The translations under genes were made by a program, and so were the position numbers. The notes beneath the pieces were generated by a model, which saw only the letters and a list, made by a program, of their open reading frames with translations, was not told the origin of the DNA and searched no databases. A stretch of DNA of 64,000 bases from Anaerocolumna jejuensis DSM 15929 (GTDB lineage: Bacteria; Bacillota; Clostridia; Lachnospirales; Lachnospiraceae): contig NZ_FRAC01000016.1 of the NCBI RefSeq assembly GCF_900142215.1, forward strand, positions 62,001-126,000, given 5' to 3'. This document shows, in pieces, positions 1 through 8,924 of the stretch; the stretch's first letter is position 1; each line of letters opens with the position of its first letter.

Positions 1-1
1 A

Positions 2-418
2 AAGGAGCATGAGAAGGAGCTTTCCAGGCACCGGTTCAACATGAATGTGGATCTAGCGGGACAGCTGATTGGAGGAACGGTTATTGGGGTAACAGCAGAT
101 GCTGCTGTTTGCCAGATGCTGTCCTATGTGCTCCATGAAGCAGGAATGGGAGTTTCCTTTATCAATGGGATATGGGGCAGTGATTCCAATACCTTTGCCT
201 GGAAGGGGATTCCCTCCATGACGCTCAACCGGGATGGATTCGGAATGCATACACGCCATGATACCATTGCTTTAATCTCTCCCTGGTCCTTAAAGAGGAG
301 TGCCAATGTGCTTGGGTGCATTGCTCAAGGTTTAGCCCAGGCTGAGGTTATGCCGTTTAAAAGAGAGGTGCCGGAGGAATTTGAGAAAAAGCTGGATGCC
401 TATTTTATAGAAGCATAG
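2..418 (+). CDS. M28-family metallopeptidase, C-terminal part (5' truncated)
   Basis: The reading frame is open from the left edge, so only the C-terminal ~138 residues are visible; an internal Met at 41 is not a plausible start. The segments GSDSNTFAWKGIPSMTLNR and GMHTRHDT resemble the end of zinc aminopeptidases of the M28 type, where a late His before (E/H)DT is a metal ligand. This suggests a cytosolic co-catalytic zinc exopeptidase that trims peptides. The catalytic domain's other metal ligands lie outside the window, so the family call rests on the tail only. A strong terminator follows 11 bases after the stop, making it the last gene of its transcript. It could instead be an M20 or M42 relative. 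Confidence 0.6.
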   Translation, partial: KEHEKELSRHRFNMNVDLAGQLIGGTVIGVTADAAVCQMLSYVLHEAGMGVSFINGIWGSDSNTFAWKGIPSMTLNRDGFGMHTRHDTIALISPWSLKRSANVLGCIAQGLAQAEVMPFKREVPEEFEKKLDAYFIEA

Positions 419-428
419 AAATGGAGTA

Positions 429-475
429 AAAGGCTGCCGCAGAAAGCATATGAACTTTTTGCGGCAGCCTTTTTG
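429..475 (+). terminator. Rho-independent terminator (probably bidirectional)
   Basis: A 10-bp perfect stem (AGGCTGCCGC at 431-440, GCGGCAGCCT at 461-470) is followed by a T-run, and four A residues precede it, so it can work on both strands. It separates the peptidase gene from the convergent LacI-type gene. Confidence 0.9.
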
Positions 476-514
476 ACTTTTATGAAGTAATCTGGTCAGC
501 AGATTATATACCAG

Positions 515-1546
515 TTATTTTTCAGAATCTCCGGTAGAACCCCGGAAAATAACCTTGGAGGTTATATAGATGACTTCGTAGGGAGCACTGGGGTATTTAA
601 TCCGGTATAGTATCTGCAGAGCCAGGCGAGAACCAATATTCTGATTGAATACCTGAACCGTGGTCAGACTTTCAGCCAGGGGATTTTCCGTGTTAGCATC
701 AAAGCCGGTGAGAGCGACATCTTCAGGTATCCGGATTCCGCGTTTAAACAGTAATTGCATCAAAATACAGGCTACATAGTCATTGGCGCAGACAAAAGCA
801 TCTGGCATAAAGGGAAGGGTATCGAGAAAAGCTCCGATTTCTTCTTTATAGGTATCGACTCCTATGGAGCTTGTCAGATTCAGTTCCGGATTAACGGACA
901 GGCCGTGCTGAAGCAGGGTTCTGGAAAAGCCCTCAAAGCGTTCATGGTTTGATTTGGCATAGTTGATATCGCCGATAAAACCAAAGGACATCCTGCCTTT
1001 TTCAATTAAGTGCTCCGTAATATTGGAAACACTGGTAGAGTTTTCTGTCATAATCACATCGCCGTTCAATTGTGAAGGAGGTACAGCGGTGGAGGTATCT
1101 AAAAACACCTTGGGAACAGTGGAGGCTGCCAGCAGCCGGAGCAGCTGTTCGTTGTATACGTTCATAATAATAATGCCGTGGGTACTGCCATTGGTTAGAG
1201 AGGCAGGGAGTGTGTAATTTCCGCTGACGGAGGAAGGCAGATAAGTATAAACCAGATTTACATTATGAAGGGAAAGCTCCTTGGCAATCTGGTGAATGAT
1301 AGCCATCCAGAAAATAGAAGTCTCCGGGCGGCATACGGCAACAGCAATATTTGTAGGAGGCTCGGAAGCGGAAGTTTGAGAAAAGTTAAAATTTTCCGGA
1401 AAATTATAATTCATTTCCTGTGCTTTGGCGATAATCTTATTTCTAAGATCTTCAGAAACGCCTTCTTGACCGCTGAATACCTTCCAGACCGTGGTACGGG
1501 AAACGCCGAGAGTACTTGCAATTTTTTGTAAAGTAATCTTTTTCAT
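515..1546 (-). CDS. LacI-family transcriptional regulator
   Basis: About 343 residues, the normal length for LacI/GalR regulators. Residues 1-50 form the DNA-binding head (ITLQKIASTLGVSRTTVWKVF, helix-turn-helix then hinge). The rest is a periplasmic-binding-protein-like sugar domain ending with the family motif PEDVALTGFDANTENPLAESLTTV. The ATG at 1546 was chosen because the family starts M(K/R)xxTLxxIA; a GTG at 1564 is in frame but has no ribosome site, and the site before the ATG (GGTGT) is itself weak. It lies downstream of the CBM9-like gene on the same strand and next to the divergent glycan importer, so it probably controls that locus. The ligand is unknown. Confidence 0.9.
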   Translation of the reverse strand: MKKITLQKIASTLGVSRTTVWKVFSGQEGVSEDLRNKIIAKAQEMNYNFPENFNFSQTSASEPPTNIAVAVCRPETSIFWMAIIHQIAKELSLHNVNLVYTYLPSSVSGNYTLPASLTNGSTHGIIIMNVYNEQLLRLLAASTVPKVFLDTSTAVPPSQLNGDVIMTENSTSVSNITEHLIEKGRMSFGFIGDINYAKSNHERFEGFSRTLLQHGLSVNPELNLTSSIGVDTYKEEIGAFLDTLPFMPDAFVCANDYVACILMQLLFKRGIRIPEDVALTGFDANTENPLAESLTTVQVFNQNIGSRLALQILYRIKYPSAPYEVIYITSKVIFRGSTGDSEK

Positions 1547-1717
1547 TTTTACACCAATCTGCACGCTATTGTGCTTATATATAGTAAATCGTGGAAAACC
1601 CCTGACTGTACGGAAAAGGCTTTCAATACTGCCGGTTATATACCGCTTAAAGATGGCAGGGAAATTCCTGTGGCAGTTACCGGACGGGAACAGGTTATCA
1701 CCTGATTTGTTGCTGTT

Positions 1718-1746
1718 ATTATACCATTTTATACAAATTTTTTCAA
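1718..1746 (-). promoter_or_regulatory. Promoter of the LacI-type regulator
   Basis: On the minus strand TTGAAA (1746-1741), a 17-bp spacer, then TATAAT (1723-1718). The 5' leader to the ATG is about 165 nt. It holds a short palindrome CAGGTtatcACCTG (1691-1704) that could be an autoregulatory site. The rest of 1565-1912 shows only a weak AT-rich hairpin at 1888-1913 just past the CBM9-like gene. Confidence 0.6.
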
Positions 1747-1912
1747 ATGCTAAATGAACAGAATGAACATTTTGTTTTCATTTTTTAATATACTGCTTTA
1801 ATGCTATTCCAGAGCCGTACGGTGATTTTGAAAGCTAATCCCCATGCAAATCCCAAGCTTGATTGGGATACTGTGTAAATAGAAAGATTAAAAATGCAAC
1901 TCATTTTTTAAT

Positions 1913-2983
1913 CTATCTCACTTCTGTTTTTCCATTCGAATAAATCAGAACTTCTTTGTTTCCATCAGAAGACGGACAGGAAATTTCAAATGTGTGGGAG
2001 GTCGTCTCAATCCGGTAGGGCAGCGGTTTTACCCTGCGGTTAGCATTAATGGGAGCGTATTTTTCCAGAATATCTGTTAACTCCTCCAAATGCCTGCTGT
2101 ATTGACCGTTCAAGTCCAGAAAAATCTGCTGGGCATAGTAAAGCTTTCTTAATTCCCATTTACGGTATTCGTCTTCCGGGATGGCCCAGGAAGAGCTTTC
2201 TTTTTCCGTGCCGGTAAAGAATACGAAGGCCCATAATTCGGGATAGTGGATATTGATGACTCCCGTAGGTGCCCATACCCAGTTGTCTTCCGGAAGAAAC
2301 TGCCCGGTGGAAGGGTCTGTCCTTTTCTGGTATCTGTCGTCTTTCACATCGGTTTTCCATTGAACACGGGAGAAATTTATACGGTAATATTCTCCTTCTT
2401 TGGGAGAGCGTTTCTGGGGCAGGCATTCTGTGAGGGCGGCAAAGGGAATGACTACCTCCACAGACCAGCTCCGGTTGGCAGCAGAGGGCTGGTTGACAGT
2501 ACCGTCTACGAACACAGCCGTGCGTAAGCCGTGGATATCATAACCGCTAAGGCCGCTGCCGTTGTCCCGGTATGCTGCAGGCAGAAATAAATCCCACAGG
2601 GTATTCAGAACGTTCATTTCAAATTCATAATACTGCTGGGTATCGGAATCCGGATCGATAAAGATTTCAAAATCATTGTCCTGAAAGATAATATCGTCCC
2701 GTTTGTCCACATAGCCCCAGATTTCATTGCCGTCAAGCTGGGCGCCAATATACAGATTCTCATCGTCCCAGAGCATCTTGGCACGGGTCGGAAAACGGGG
2801 GCTTGGCATATGCTCTCCTTCAATATCCAAAAAGGCGCTGGTAAAAGGTGCATCTTCCCAAAAGGGCTTGTCAAGTCTTCCGTCCAAAAGAAAAGGCTTT
2901 GCGGCCCGGTGGCAAGGGTAAGCAGGTGGGTTAAAATCTACTGCAGGGATTGGAATTCTTATAGGATTCATGTCATGCCTCAT
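1913..2983 (-). CDS. CBM9-like carbohydrate-binding domain protein
   Basis: 356 residues. Residues ~30-260 look like a family 9 carbohydrate-binding-module fold: FLLDGRLDKPFWEDAP at the start, AKMLWDDENLYIGAQLD, then DNDFEIFIDPDSDTQQYYEFEMNVLNTLWDL, and VVIPFAAL further on. Such domains bind reducing ends or single sugars. There is no signal peptide or membrane segment, so it acts in the cytoplasm, and no catalytic domain is recognisable. It is transcribed divergently from the glycan importer operon and precedes the LacI-type gene, so it may be a sugar-binding or accessory factor for that locus. Two starts are possible: ATG at 2983 or ATG at 2971, the latter with AGG six bases upstream. Confidence 0.7.
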   Translation of the reverse strand: MRHDMNPIRIPIPAVDFNPPAYPCHRAAKPFLLDGRLDKPFWEDAPFTSAFLDIEGEHMPSPRFPTRAKMLWDDENLYIGAQLDGNEIWGYVDKRDDIIFQDNDFEIFIDPDSDTQQYYEFEMNVLNTLWDLFLPAAYRDNGSGLSGYDIHGLRTAVFVDGTVNQPSAANRSWSVEVVIPFAALTECLPQKRSPKEGEYYRINFSRVQWKTDVKDDRYQKRTDPSTGQFLPEDNWVWAPTGVINIHYPELWAFVFFTGTEKESSSWAIPEDEYRKWELRKLYYAQQIFLDLNGQYSRHLEELTDILEKYAPINANRRVKPLPYRIETTSHTFEISCPSSDGNKEVLIYSNGKTEVR

Positions 2984-3093
2984 TTCTTCATGGAATTTGA
3001 ATTCTCAGGAACATTTCTGTTCCTTAATAGAGTGCTGCACACACAACGTGTCACAGATACTGATATAGAAGTGATATGCATAGGTTTAATTTG

Positions 3094-3122
3094 ATTATAG
3101 CATTGTGTACACTTTTTTACAA
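3094..3122 (-). promoter_or_regulatory. Promoter of the CBM9-like gene with an embedded palindrome
   Basis: On the minus strand TTGTAA (3122-3117), 17-bp spacer, TATAAT (3099-3094). The perfect palindrome GTGTACAC (3105-3112) lies between the two boxes and is a good candidate repressor site. From about 3123 to 3535 the DNA is AT-rich and I see no gene; the frame at 3274-3492 has no ribosome site and unremarkable composition. Confidence 0.6.
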
Positions 3123-3535
3123 TGTAAACTTAACAAATGTGAACAAAAATTATACTCCTTGTGGACAAAATGATAAATTTAATAGAAGGAAATAAAGCTT
3201 CGGGTGTCATAGGTAAATCTCAGCTTTTGTCTATTTATATTTGGAATATTAAAATGCAGCGTAATTCCAGCAGGTGAATTCTGCTATCTTTCATATACTG
3301 GCAGAAAAGAATATGGAAACAAATGTTAAATATTGTACATATTATTGGGATGCAAATGAACAAAAGAAGAAACTTATCGAAAAAGTTGCGATAGTAGAGC
3401 AATGCGTTACTGCAAAAAAGAGTACTAAATATATCTATTTTTTAGTAATTTATAATAAAAATATAGCCCAAAACATTGTTTTAATAATATAAAATTGTGA
3501 AACACTTAAAAAAGAGAACATTTTTAGAAAACATA

Positions 3536-3564
3536 TTGACATTATTGTGAACAGATGTTAAAAT
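3536..3564 (+). promoter_or_regulatory. Promoter of the glycan importer operon
   Basis: TTGACA (3536-3541), exact 17-bp spacer, TAAAAT (3559-3564): a near-consensus housekeeping promoter. The leader to the first permease is about 160 nt, AT-rich, with no clear hairpin. Confidence 0.75.
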
Positions 3565-3734
3565 CTAACCATCAAAAACACGGGTAAGTAATAAAAAACA
3601 GTTAAATTATTATGAATAATAGACAAATAAATTCTGTTAAAAAAAATTATGTTAAAAATGTTCAAAATGTCAAAGGATAACAAAAAATAAGACAAGTAAA
3701 AACATCAATTGGAAGAATCGCGGAGGAGAGAAAC

Positions 3735-4664
3735 ATGAAATCTAAGACAAAAAAGAAGAAAGGCCGTATATTGCAGGTACTGAAAAGAGATATGTCACTC
3801 TGGATGTTCTGCCTTCCGGGCATTGTTTTGACATTCATCTTCAGTTATGTTCCTATGTACGGAATCCAGCTGGCTTTCAGAAGGTATAACGGCAGAGCGG
3901 GCATATGGGGCAGCCCCTGGGTGGGCTTGTACTACTTCAAGAGATTCTTTGAGTCTCCCTACTTTGATTCAACCATCAGGAACACATTGATTTTGAGTCT
4001 TTACGGATTAATCGTGTCATTTCCGATTCCGATTATCCTGGCATTGATGCTGAACTCTTTCAGACATAAGAGATACCGCAAGGTAATTCAGACAGTTACA
4101 TATGCCCCGAATTTTATCTCTACGGTTGTTATGTGCGGTATGATTATCCTGTTTTTGTCACCTTCCGTAGGTGTTATCAATAATATCATGCACTTTCTTG
4201 GCCTGGACCCTCTTAATTTTATGGCGAAGAAAGAATATTGGAGGCACATATATGTGTGGACCGGTGTCTGGCAAACGACAGGATGGAGCTCGGTCATTTA
4301 CTTCGCGGCTTTATCCGGTATCAGTCCGGAGCTCCATGAAGCGGGCCGCTGTGATGGTGCGACTAAGCTGCAGCTGATACGGCACATAGACCTTCCTTCC
4401 ATTTTACCTACGGCGACCATCCTGTTGATTTTGAGCTGCGGAAGTATTCTTTCCGTGGGCTTCGAAAAATCCTACCTGCTGCAAAATAATCTGAACCTGA
4501 CGGTATCTGAGATTATTTCAACCTATGTATATAAGGTGGGTCTGATTAACAACGACATATCCTATTCGACGGCAATTGGCCTTTTCAATACATTAATTAA
4601 CCTGGTTATGCTTGTGGCTGTAAATAAAGCAGCTGATAAACTTTCAGGCAACAGCTTATGGTAG
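3735..4664 (+). CDS. ABC sugar importer permease, LplB/YteP type
   Basis: 309 residues with a long basic N-terminus (KSKTKKKKGRILQVLKRD) and about six membrane helices. The coupling loop EAGRCDGATKLQLIRHIDLPSILPT matches the EAA motif of MalF-like permeases; the motif EAxxxDGAxxxQxxxxIxLP is that of the LplB family, which imports complex oligosaccharides. Start ATG follows GGAGG. It is first of three importer genes, 13 bases ahead of the partner permease. No ATPase gene is present nearby, so a shared MsmX-like ATPase is likely. In context it should carry an N-glycan-type or fucosylated oligosaccharide into the cytoplasm. Confidence 0.92.
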   Translation: MKSKTKKKKGRILQVLKRDMSLWMFCLPGIVLTFIFSYVPMYGIQLAFRRYNGRAGIWGSPWVGLYYFKRFFESPYFDSTIRNTLILSLYGLIVSFPIPIILALMLNSFRHKRYRKVIQTVTYAPNFISTVVMCGMIILFLSPSVGVINNIMHFLGLDPLNFMAKKEYWRHIYVWTGVWQTTGWSSVIYFAALSGISPELHEAGRCDGATKLQLIRHIDLPSILPTATILLILSCGSILSVGFEKSYLLQNNLNLTVSEIISTYVYKVGLINNDISYSTAIGLFNTLINLVMLVAVNKAADKLSGNSLW

Positions 4665-4677
4665 GAGGAAAGAGAAA

Positions 4678-5613
4678 ATGAAAAAAGAAAGGTCAGTTCA
4701 ATCTTTCAGAAAAAAAAGAACAAAGCGTTGCAGGGAAGATGTAATTTTTGATACTGTGACATTCCTTGTTCTGTCAGTTATTTTAATTATTGTGGCATAT
4801 CCCCTGTACTGGGTGGTCATTTCATCCATCAGCAGTCCCAGTGCTGTGTCCAGTGGTGATGTTTTATGGAAACCGATTGGATTTACGCTGAAGGGCTATG
4901 TGGAAGTATTTAAGAACAGTGCGGTCATGAGGGGATTTTTGAACTCCGTTATTTATACCGTCTGCGGAGTTCTTATTAACCTGGTTGTAACCCTTCCTAC
5001 GGCCTACGCCCTGTCCAGAAATGTATTTGGAGGAAAGAAACCAATTACAATATTTTATATGATAACCATGTTCTTTGGCGGCGGCCTTATCCCTACTTAT
5101 TTAGTCGTTAAGAACTTACATATGCTGAATTCCATGTGGGCACTGATTCTTCCGGGCTGCTTAAGCGTGTATAACATGATCGTGGCCAGAACCTTCTTCA
5201 AGTCGAATATTTCAGAAGAACTGTATGAGGCGGCCGAGATTGACGGCTGTTCCCAGGGAAAGTTTTTCTTTAAAATTGCACTTCCACTGTCGAAGGCCAT
5301 CATTGCCATTCTTGTACTGTACTATGGTGTAGGACATTGGAACTCATACTTCTCAGCCCTGGTATATATCTCTGACAAGGATCATTATCCGCTGCAGCTG
5401 GTACTGCGAAATATACTGATTACCAATGAGACGGCGCTGTCACAGACGGCAACTACAAAGGCTGCCAGAGAAGCCCTTCGTGAAAAGCAGCAATTGATAG
5501 ATGTTATGAAATATTCACTGATTATTATCAGCAGCATTCCGGTGCTGGTTCTCTACCCCTTTATCCAGAAACATTTTGTCAAGGGAGTAATGATTGGCTC
5601 TGTAAAAGGCTGA
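4678..5613 (+). CDS. ABC sugar importer permease, YtcP/LplC type
   Basis: 311 residues, MalG-like. A basic N-terminus precedes the first helix, and the EAA loop reads EELYEAAEIDGCSQGKFFFKIALPLSKAI. The protein ends VKGVMIGSVKG, the hallmark C-terminus of the LplC/YtcP family, which the unrelated permease at 62058-62930 shares. AGGAGG precedes the ATG. It forms a heterodimeric channel with the upstream permease. Confidence 0.92.
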   Translation: MKKERSVQSFRKKRTKRCREDVIFDTVTFLVLSVILIIVAYPLYWVVISSISSPSAVSSGDVLWKPIGFTLKGYVEVFKNSAVMRGFLNSVIYTVCGVLINLVVTLPTAYALSRNVFGGKKPITIFYMITMFFGGGLIPTYLVVKNLHMLNSMWALILPGCLSVYNMIVARTFFKSNISEELYEAAEIDGCSQGKFFFKIALPLSKAIIAILVLYYGVGHWNSYFSALVYISDKDHYPLQLVLRNILITNETALSQTATTKAAREALREKQQLIDVMKYSLIIISSIPVLVLYPFIQKHFVKGVMIGSVKG

Positions 5614-5696
5614 GAGGAACTCCAAAAGGAATCGTTTATTTGCCGGCAGTTTTTAAAACCCGGTGTATAAATAAATAAAAAGAGGAGGAATTTATT

Positions 5697-7331
5697 ATGA
5701 AAAGAAAAGTGATTGCACTTTTACTGGCTATGGCCATGTGCACAACAACTCTTGCAGGCTGCGGCAACAAAGGAAATAATGGGGCAGACAGCAGCAAAAC
5801 ATCGGCACCTGATGCTACGGCAGACACAACCGATGAAAACGGAAAGGTAAACGGCCTGATGAATAAAGAGGGACTTCCCCTTGTAGACGAAGGCGCTTAC
5901 GGCTTCTCCATCTTTGTGGATGACTCCAGTGAAACGGGAGAATTCTACATGATGGATGAACTGAAGAAACAAACAAATGTAGATGTAACCCTGAAACTTT
6001 TCCCCTATGAAACAGCTACGGAAAGACTGAATCTGGATTTGAACTCCGGTGATTATGCAGATGTAATCGGAGGCTGGACCTTAAATGACAGTATGATTCT
6101 GACCTATGGAGTAAAGCAGGGAATATTCATTCCCCTGGAGGATTATTTTAAGAAATACTGCCCCAATATCTCCGCAATTCTGGATTTACCGGGTGTAAGG
6201 GAAAAAATGACGGCTCCTGACGGACATATTTACACAATACCCTATGTAACAGGTGACACAACCGTCGGCTATACACCTTATATCAATGGCAAATGGCTGA
6301 AAAATGTGGGTATGGAAATGCCTACCAACACAGATGAATTCGAGGCAGTATTAAAAGCCTTCAAGGAAAAGGATGCCAATGGAAATGGTGATGCCGACGA
6401 TGAAATTCCTTTTTCTGCTGACCCGAACAATAAGCACATCGAGGCTATGGCCGGATGGTTTGGTATGCCCATGGACAAATATGGTGTTGCTGTAAAGGAT
6501 GATAAAGTGGTTTACGGCGGTGCCAGCGATGCTTACAGAAAATTTTTAAGCTGGTTTAACGGTCTTTACAAAGAGGGTCTGGTAGATATGGAACTCTTCA
6601 CCCAGGACAGCTCCACTTGGGAAGGCAAGGGCAATAAGGATATGTACGGTGTATCCATTGCTTACGGAAGCAGTGAATTTTCAGGTATTGTACAGACATC
6701 AGAAAAGAGCGAATTTGATGTTCTTCCTGTGCTGAATACGGATAAGGGCGGCGTATGGCTGAGAGATACCAATGGCTTCAGCGTATACAGAACACAAGCA
6801 GTTATTACAGATAAGGCAAAGAACCCGGAAATTATCTGCCGCTGGTTTGATAATGCATTTGCACTGGAAAATGGTATCGGATGCAGCAAAGGCCCCGTAG
6901 GTACCGTTGTATTAAAAGAAGGTGAGGGATACCGTGCCATCGATACGACCACCCTGCCGGCAGACCAGCAGGAAAAGGTCAGCTGGAACAATCTGTGGCC
7001 TCAGGCACTTCCTAAATATTTACCTGTAGGATTTAAGTTTGTTGAAGACAAACCTCTGTATGACGAGAAAAAGGCCATGGAGAAAGTCTATGAACCGAAT
7101 TTGACGAAAGATGTGATTCCTACTAATTGGATTGCCCTTGATGACATTGACAGATATTCTGATATCAGTACTGCTCTTACAAATTATTTCAATCAACAGC
7201 AGGCATTGTTTGTAACAGGTGAGCAGGATATTAATGATGATGCGCAGTGGAAAGCATATGTAGACGGTCTCAACTCCTTAGGACTGGAAGACTGGGCTAA
7301 GATGCGCGGTATTGAAACAATAGCAGAATAG
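5697..7331 (+). CDS. Extracellular oligosaccharide-binding lipoprotein
   Basis: 544 residues. The signal peptide ends in a lipobox (LAGC, lipidated Cys22), so the mature protein is anchored outside the membrane. A low-complexity linker (residues ~23-55) leads to a large bilobal solute-binding domain of the LplA/family-1 extracellular class (over 500 residues, typical for complex oligosaccharide binders). The segment DANGNGDADDEIPF resembles the calcium-loop-like insertion of this family. It completes the importer with the two upstream permeases and sits before a strong hairpin that separates it from the enzyme genes, which would allow a higher level of the binder than of the enzymes. Confidence 0.93.
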   Translation: MKRKVIALLLAMAMCTTTLAGCGNKGNNGADSSKTSAPDATADTTDENGKVNGLMNKEGLPLVDEGAYGFSIFVDDSSETGEFYMMDELKKQTNVDVTLKLFPYETATERLNLDLNSGDYADVIGGWTLNDSMILTYGVKQGIFIPLEDYFKKYCPNISAILDLPGVREKMTAPDGHIYTIPYVTGDTTVGYTPYINGKWLKNVGMEMPTNTDEFEAVLKAFKEKDANGNGDADDEIPFSADPNNKHIEAMAGWFGMPMDKYGVAVKDDKVVYGGASDAYRKFLSWFNGLYKEGLVDMELFTQDSSTWEGKGNKDMYGVSIAYGSSEFSGIVQTSEKSEFDVLPVLNTDKGGVWLRDTNGFSVYRTQAVITDKAKNPEIICRWFDNAFALENGIGCSKGPVGTVVLKEGEGYRAIDTTTLPADQQEKVSWNNLWPQALPKYLPVGFKFVEDKPLYDEKKAMEKVYEPNLTKDVIPTNWIALDDIDRYSDISTALTNYFNQQQALFVTGEQDINDDAQWKAYVDGLNSLGLEDWAKMRGIETIAE

Positions 7332-7384
7332 CAGGAAGAATTTTACACCGCAAGGCGCCAAGGCTGGTGCTGAAGCGGTACCGG

Positions 7385-7425
7385 AGAAAAGCATATTACA
7401 GTTTTGCATAGTAATATGCTTTTCT
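7385..7425 (+). terminator. Intra-operon hairpin between binder and enzymes
   Basis: A 15-bp perfect inverted repeat (7385-7399 with 7411-7425) with an 11-nt loop; the 3' arm is T-rich. It may be a partial terminator or an mRNA-stabilising stem after the binding-protein gene. Confidence 0.65.
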
Positions 7426-7452
7426 TACTTTCCGATAAGAGGGGGTTTTTCT

Positions 7453-8742
7453 ATGATGCAGGAATGGTTCAGGCAGGCGAAGCTGGGTATTTTTATCCAT
7501 TATGGCATTTATGCAGTGGGGGATGTGTCGGAATCCTGGTCATTCCACAACGGCAATATCTCTTATGAGGACTATATGAAGCAGTGTGAAGGCTTTACAG
7601 CTTCCAGGTATAATCCGGGCAAGTGGGCTGAACTGTTTAAAAAGGCAGGAGCACAGTATGTGGTTATGACTTCAAAGCACCATGACGGCATGGCGTTATT
7701 TGACACAAAGTACAGTGATCTGAGTGTGGTAAAGAAAACGCCGGCGTCCAGGGATTTGGTGAAGGAATATATGGATGCAATGAGCGAAGCCGGGCTGAAG
7801 GTGGGGATTTATTATTCCCTGATTGACTGGTCGGATTCCCGTTACCGCAGTATTTATCCGGAAGGACTGAAAAAAGAGGAATGCCTGGGAGATATCTATG
7901 GTTCGCCGGCAGGCGGCGTAGAGGATTACGGGAAGTGGGAAGAATTTCTCGAATTTAATAAGGATCAGCTGAAAGAGCTGATGACCGGTTATAAGACCGT
8001 AGACCTTCTGTGGTTCGACGGTGACTGGGAAAGAAGTGCCGCCCAGTGGAAGATGCCGGAATTCCGTGAATACCTTCATACTCTGAACCCTAATGTGGTT
8101 TTGAATTCACGGATGCAGGGGTATGGTGATTATGAGACACCGGAACAGGGAATCCCCCTTTACGGACCGGAAGGGGAATGGGAGTTTTGCACCACAATTA
8201 ACGATTCCTGGGGTTACCGTCCCTCTGACAATGCTTACAAGACCAGCGGGCAGATTGTGCGGATGTTCTGTGACTGCATTACTCTTGGAGGCAGGATGCT
8301 GCTGGACGTTGGCCCGAAGGAGGATGGTACCCTGGATGAACGTCAGGAAAAGGTGCTCCTGGACCTGGGAGACTGGATACGGGACCATGCAGAAGCAGTA
8401 TATGGAACGGTCAGGGGTTTAAGCTACCAACAGTTCCTGGGTGGCAGCACCTTATCCGCTGATAATAGAACAATCTATCTGTTCGTATATGACAAGCCGG
8501 TGGAAGCACTGTGCGTGAAAGGCATTAAAACACCGGTTAAAAGGGTCAGTGTCCTTCACAGCCGGGAGGAAGTGAAATTTACCTATACGGGAGCATTGCC
8601 CTGGAGCGGAATTCCGGGTACTCTCTGGATTTGGGCAGGAGATATGGAATTACATCCTTTTGCTACCGTACTGAAAGTGGAGCTGGAAGGTGAGATTACC
8701 TACAATCTGGGACACGGAGAGGTTGTGACCAGTAACGACTGA
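7453..8742 (+). CDS. Alpha-L-fucosidase, GH29 (short form)
   Basis: 429 residues. The GH29 barrel is clear: WFRQAKLGIFIHYGIY at the start, VVMTSKHHDGMALFDTKYSDL, and the nucleophile region LLWFDGDWE with Asp189 in the expected WFD position. The later segment GGRMLLDVGPKEDG is also typical. A short C-terminal beta domain follows. GH29 enzymes hydrolyse alpha-L-fucosyl linkages with retention. No signal peptide is present, so it acts in the cytoplasm on imported glycans. GGGGG ten bases upstream supports the first of two adjacent ATGs. It is a paralogue, not a duplicate, of the next gene; the two may differ in linkage preference. Confidence 0.93.
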   Translation: MMQEWFRQAKLGIFIHYGIYAVGDVSESWSFHNGNISYEDYMKQCEGFTASRYNPGKWAELFKKAGAQYVVMTSKHHDGMALFDTKYSDLSVVKKTPASRDLVKEYMDAMSEAGLKVGIYYSLIDWSDSRYRSIYPEGLKKEECLGDIYGSPAGGVEDYGKWEEFLEFNKDQLKELMTGYKTVDLLWFDGDWERSAAQWKMPEFREYLHTLNPNVVLNSRMQGYGDYETPEQGIPLYGPEGEWEFCTTINDSWGYRPSDNAYKTSGQIVRMFCDCITLGGRMLLDVGPKEDGTLDERQEKVLLDLGDWIRDHAEAVYGTVRGLSYQQFLGGSTLSADNRTIYLFVYDKPVEALCVKGIKTPVKRVSVLHSREEVKFTYTGALPWSGIPGTLWIWAGDMELHPFATVLKVELEGEITYNLGHGEVVTSND

Positions 8743-8924
8743 GGGAAAAATGATATTTAAAATGACAGTGGTATATAATGGATCAGTATAAAAATGTGCT
8801 GAATTTCTAAAATTGCTATTGAAGCAGTATCGAAAGCAAGCTTTTAGATATTCACAAATAAGTTTGAAAATTACAGCTTTTGCATGAAAGATAAATACTA
8901 AAAGAAAGGGATAGGGTGCCGGAT

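Noticed and set aside
3274..3492. 72-codon frame in the promoter region
   Set aside because: No ribosome site, AT-rich composition, and it runs up to the operon promoter.
7420..7445. TAAT-15 bp-TCCGATAA, resembling a sigma-D promoter before the first fucosidase
   Set aside because: It overlaps the hairpin and the gene has no motility link; probably chance.
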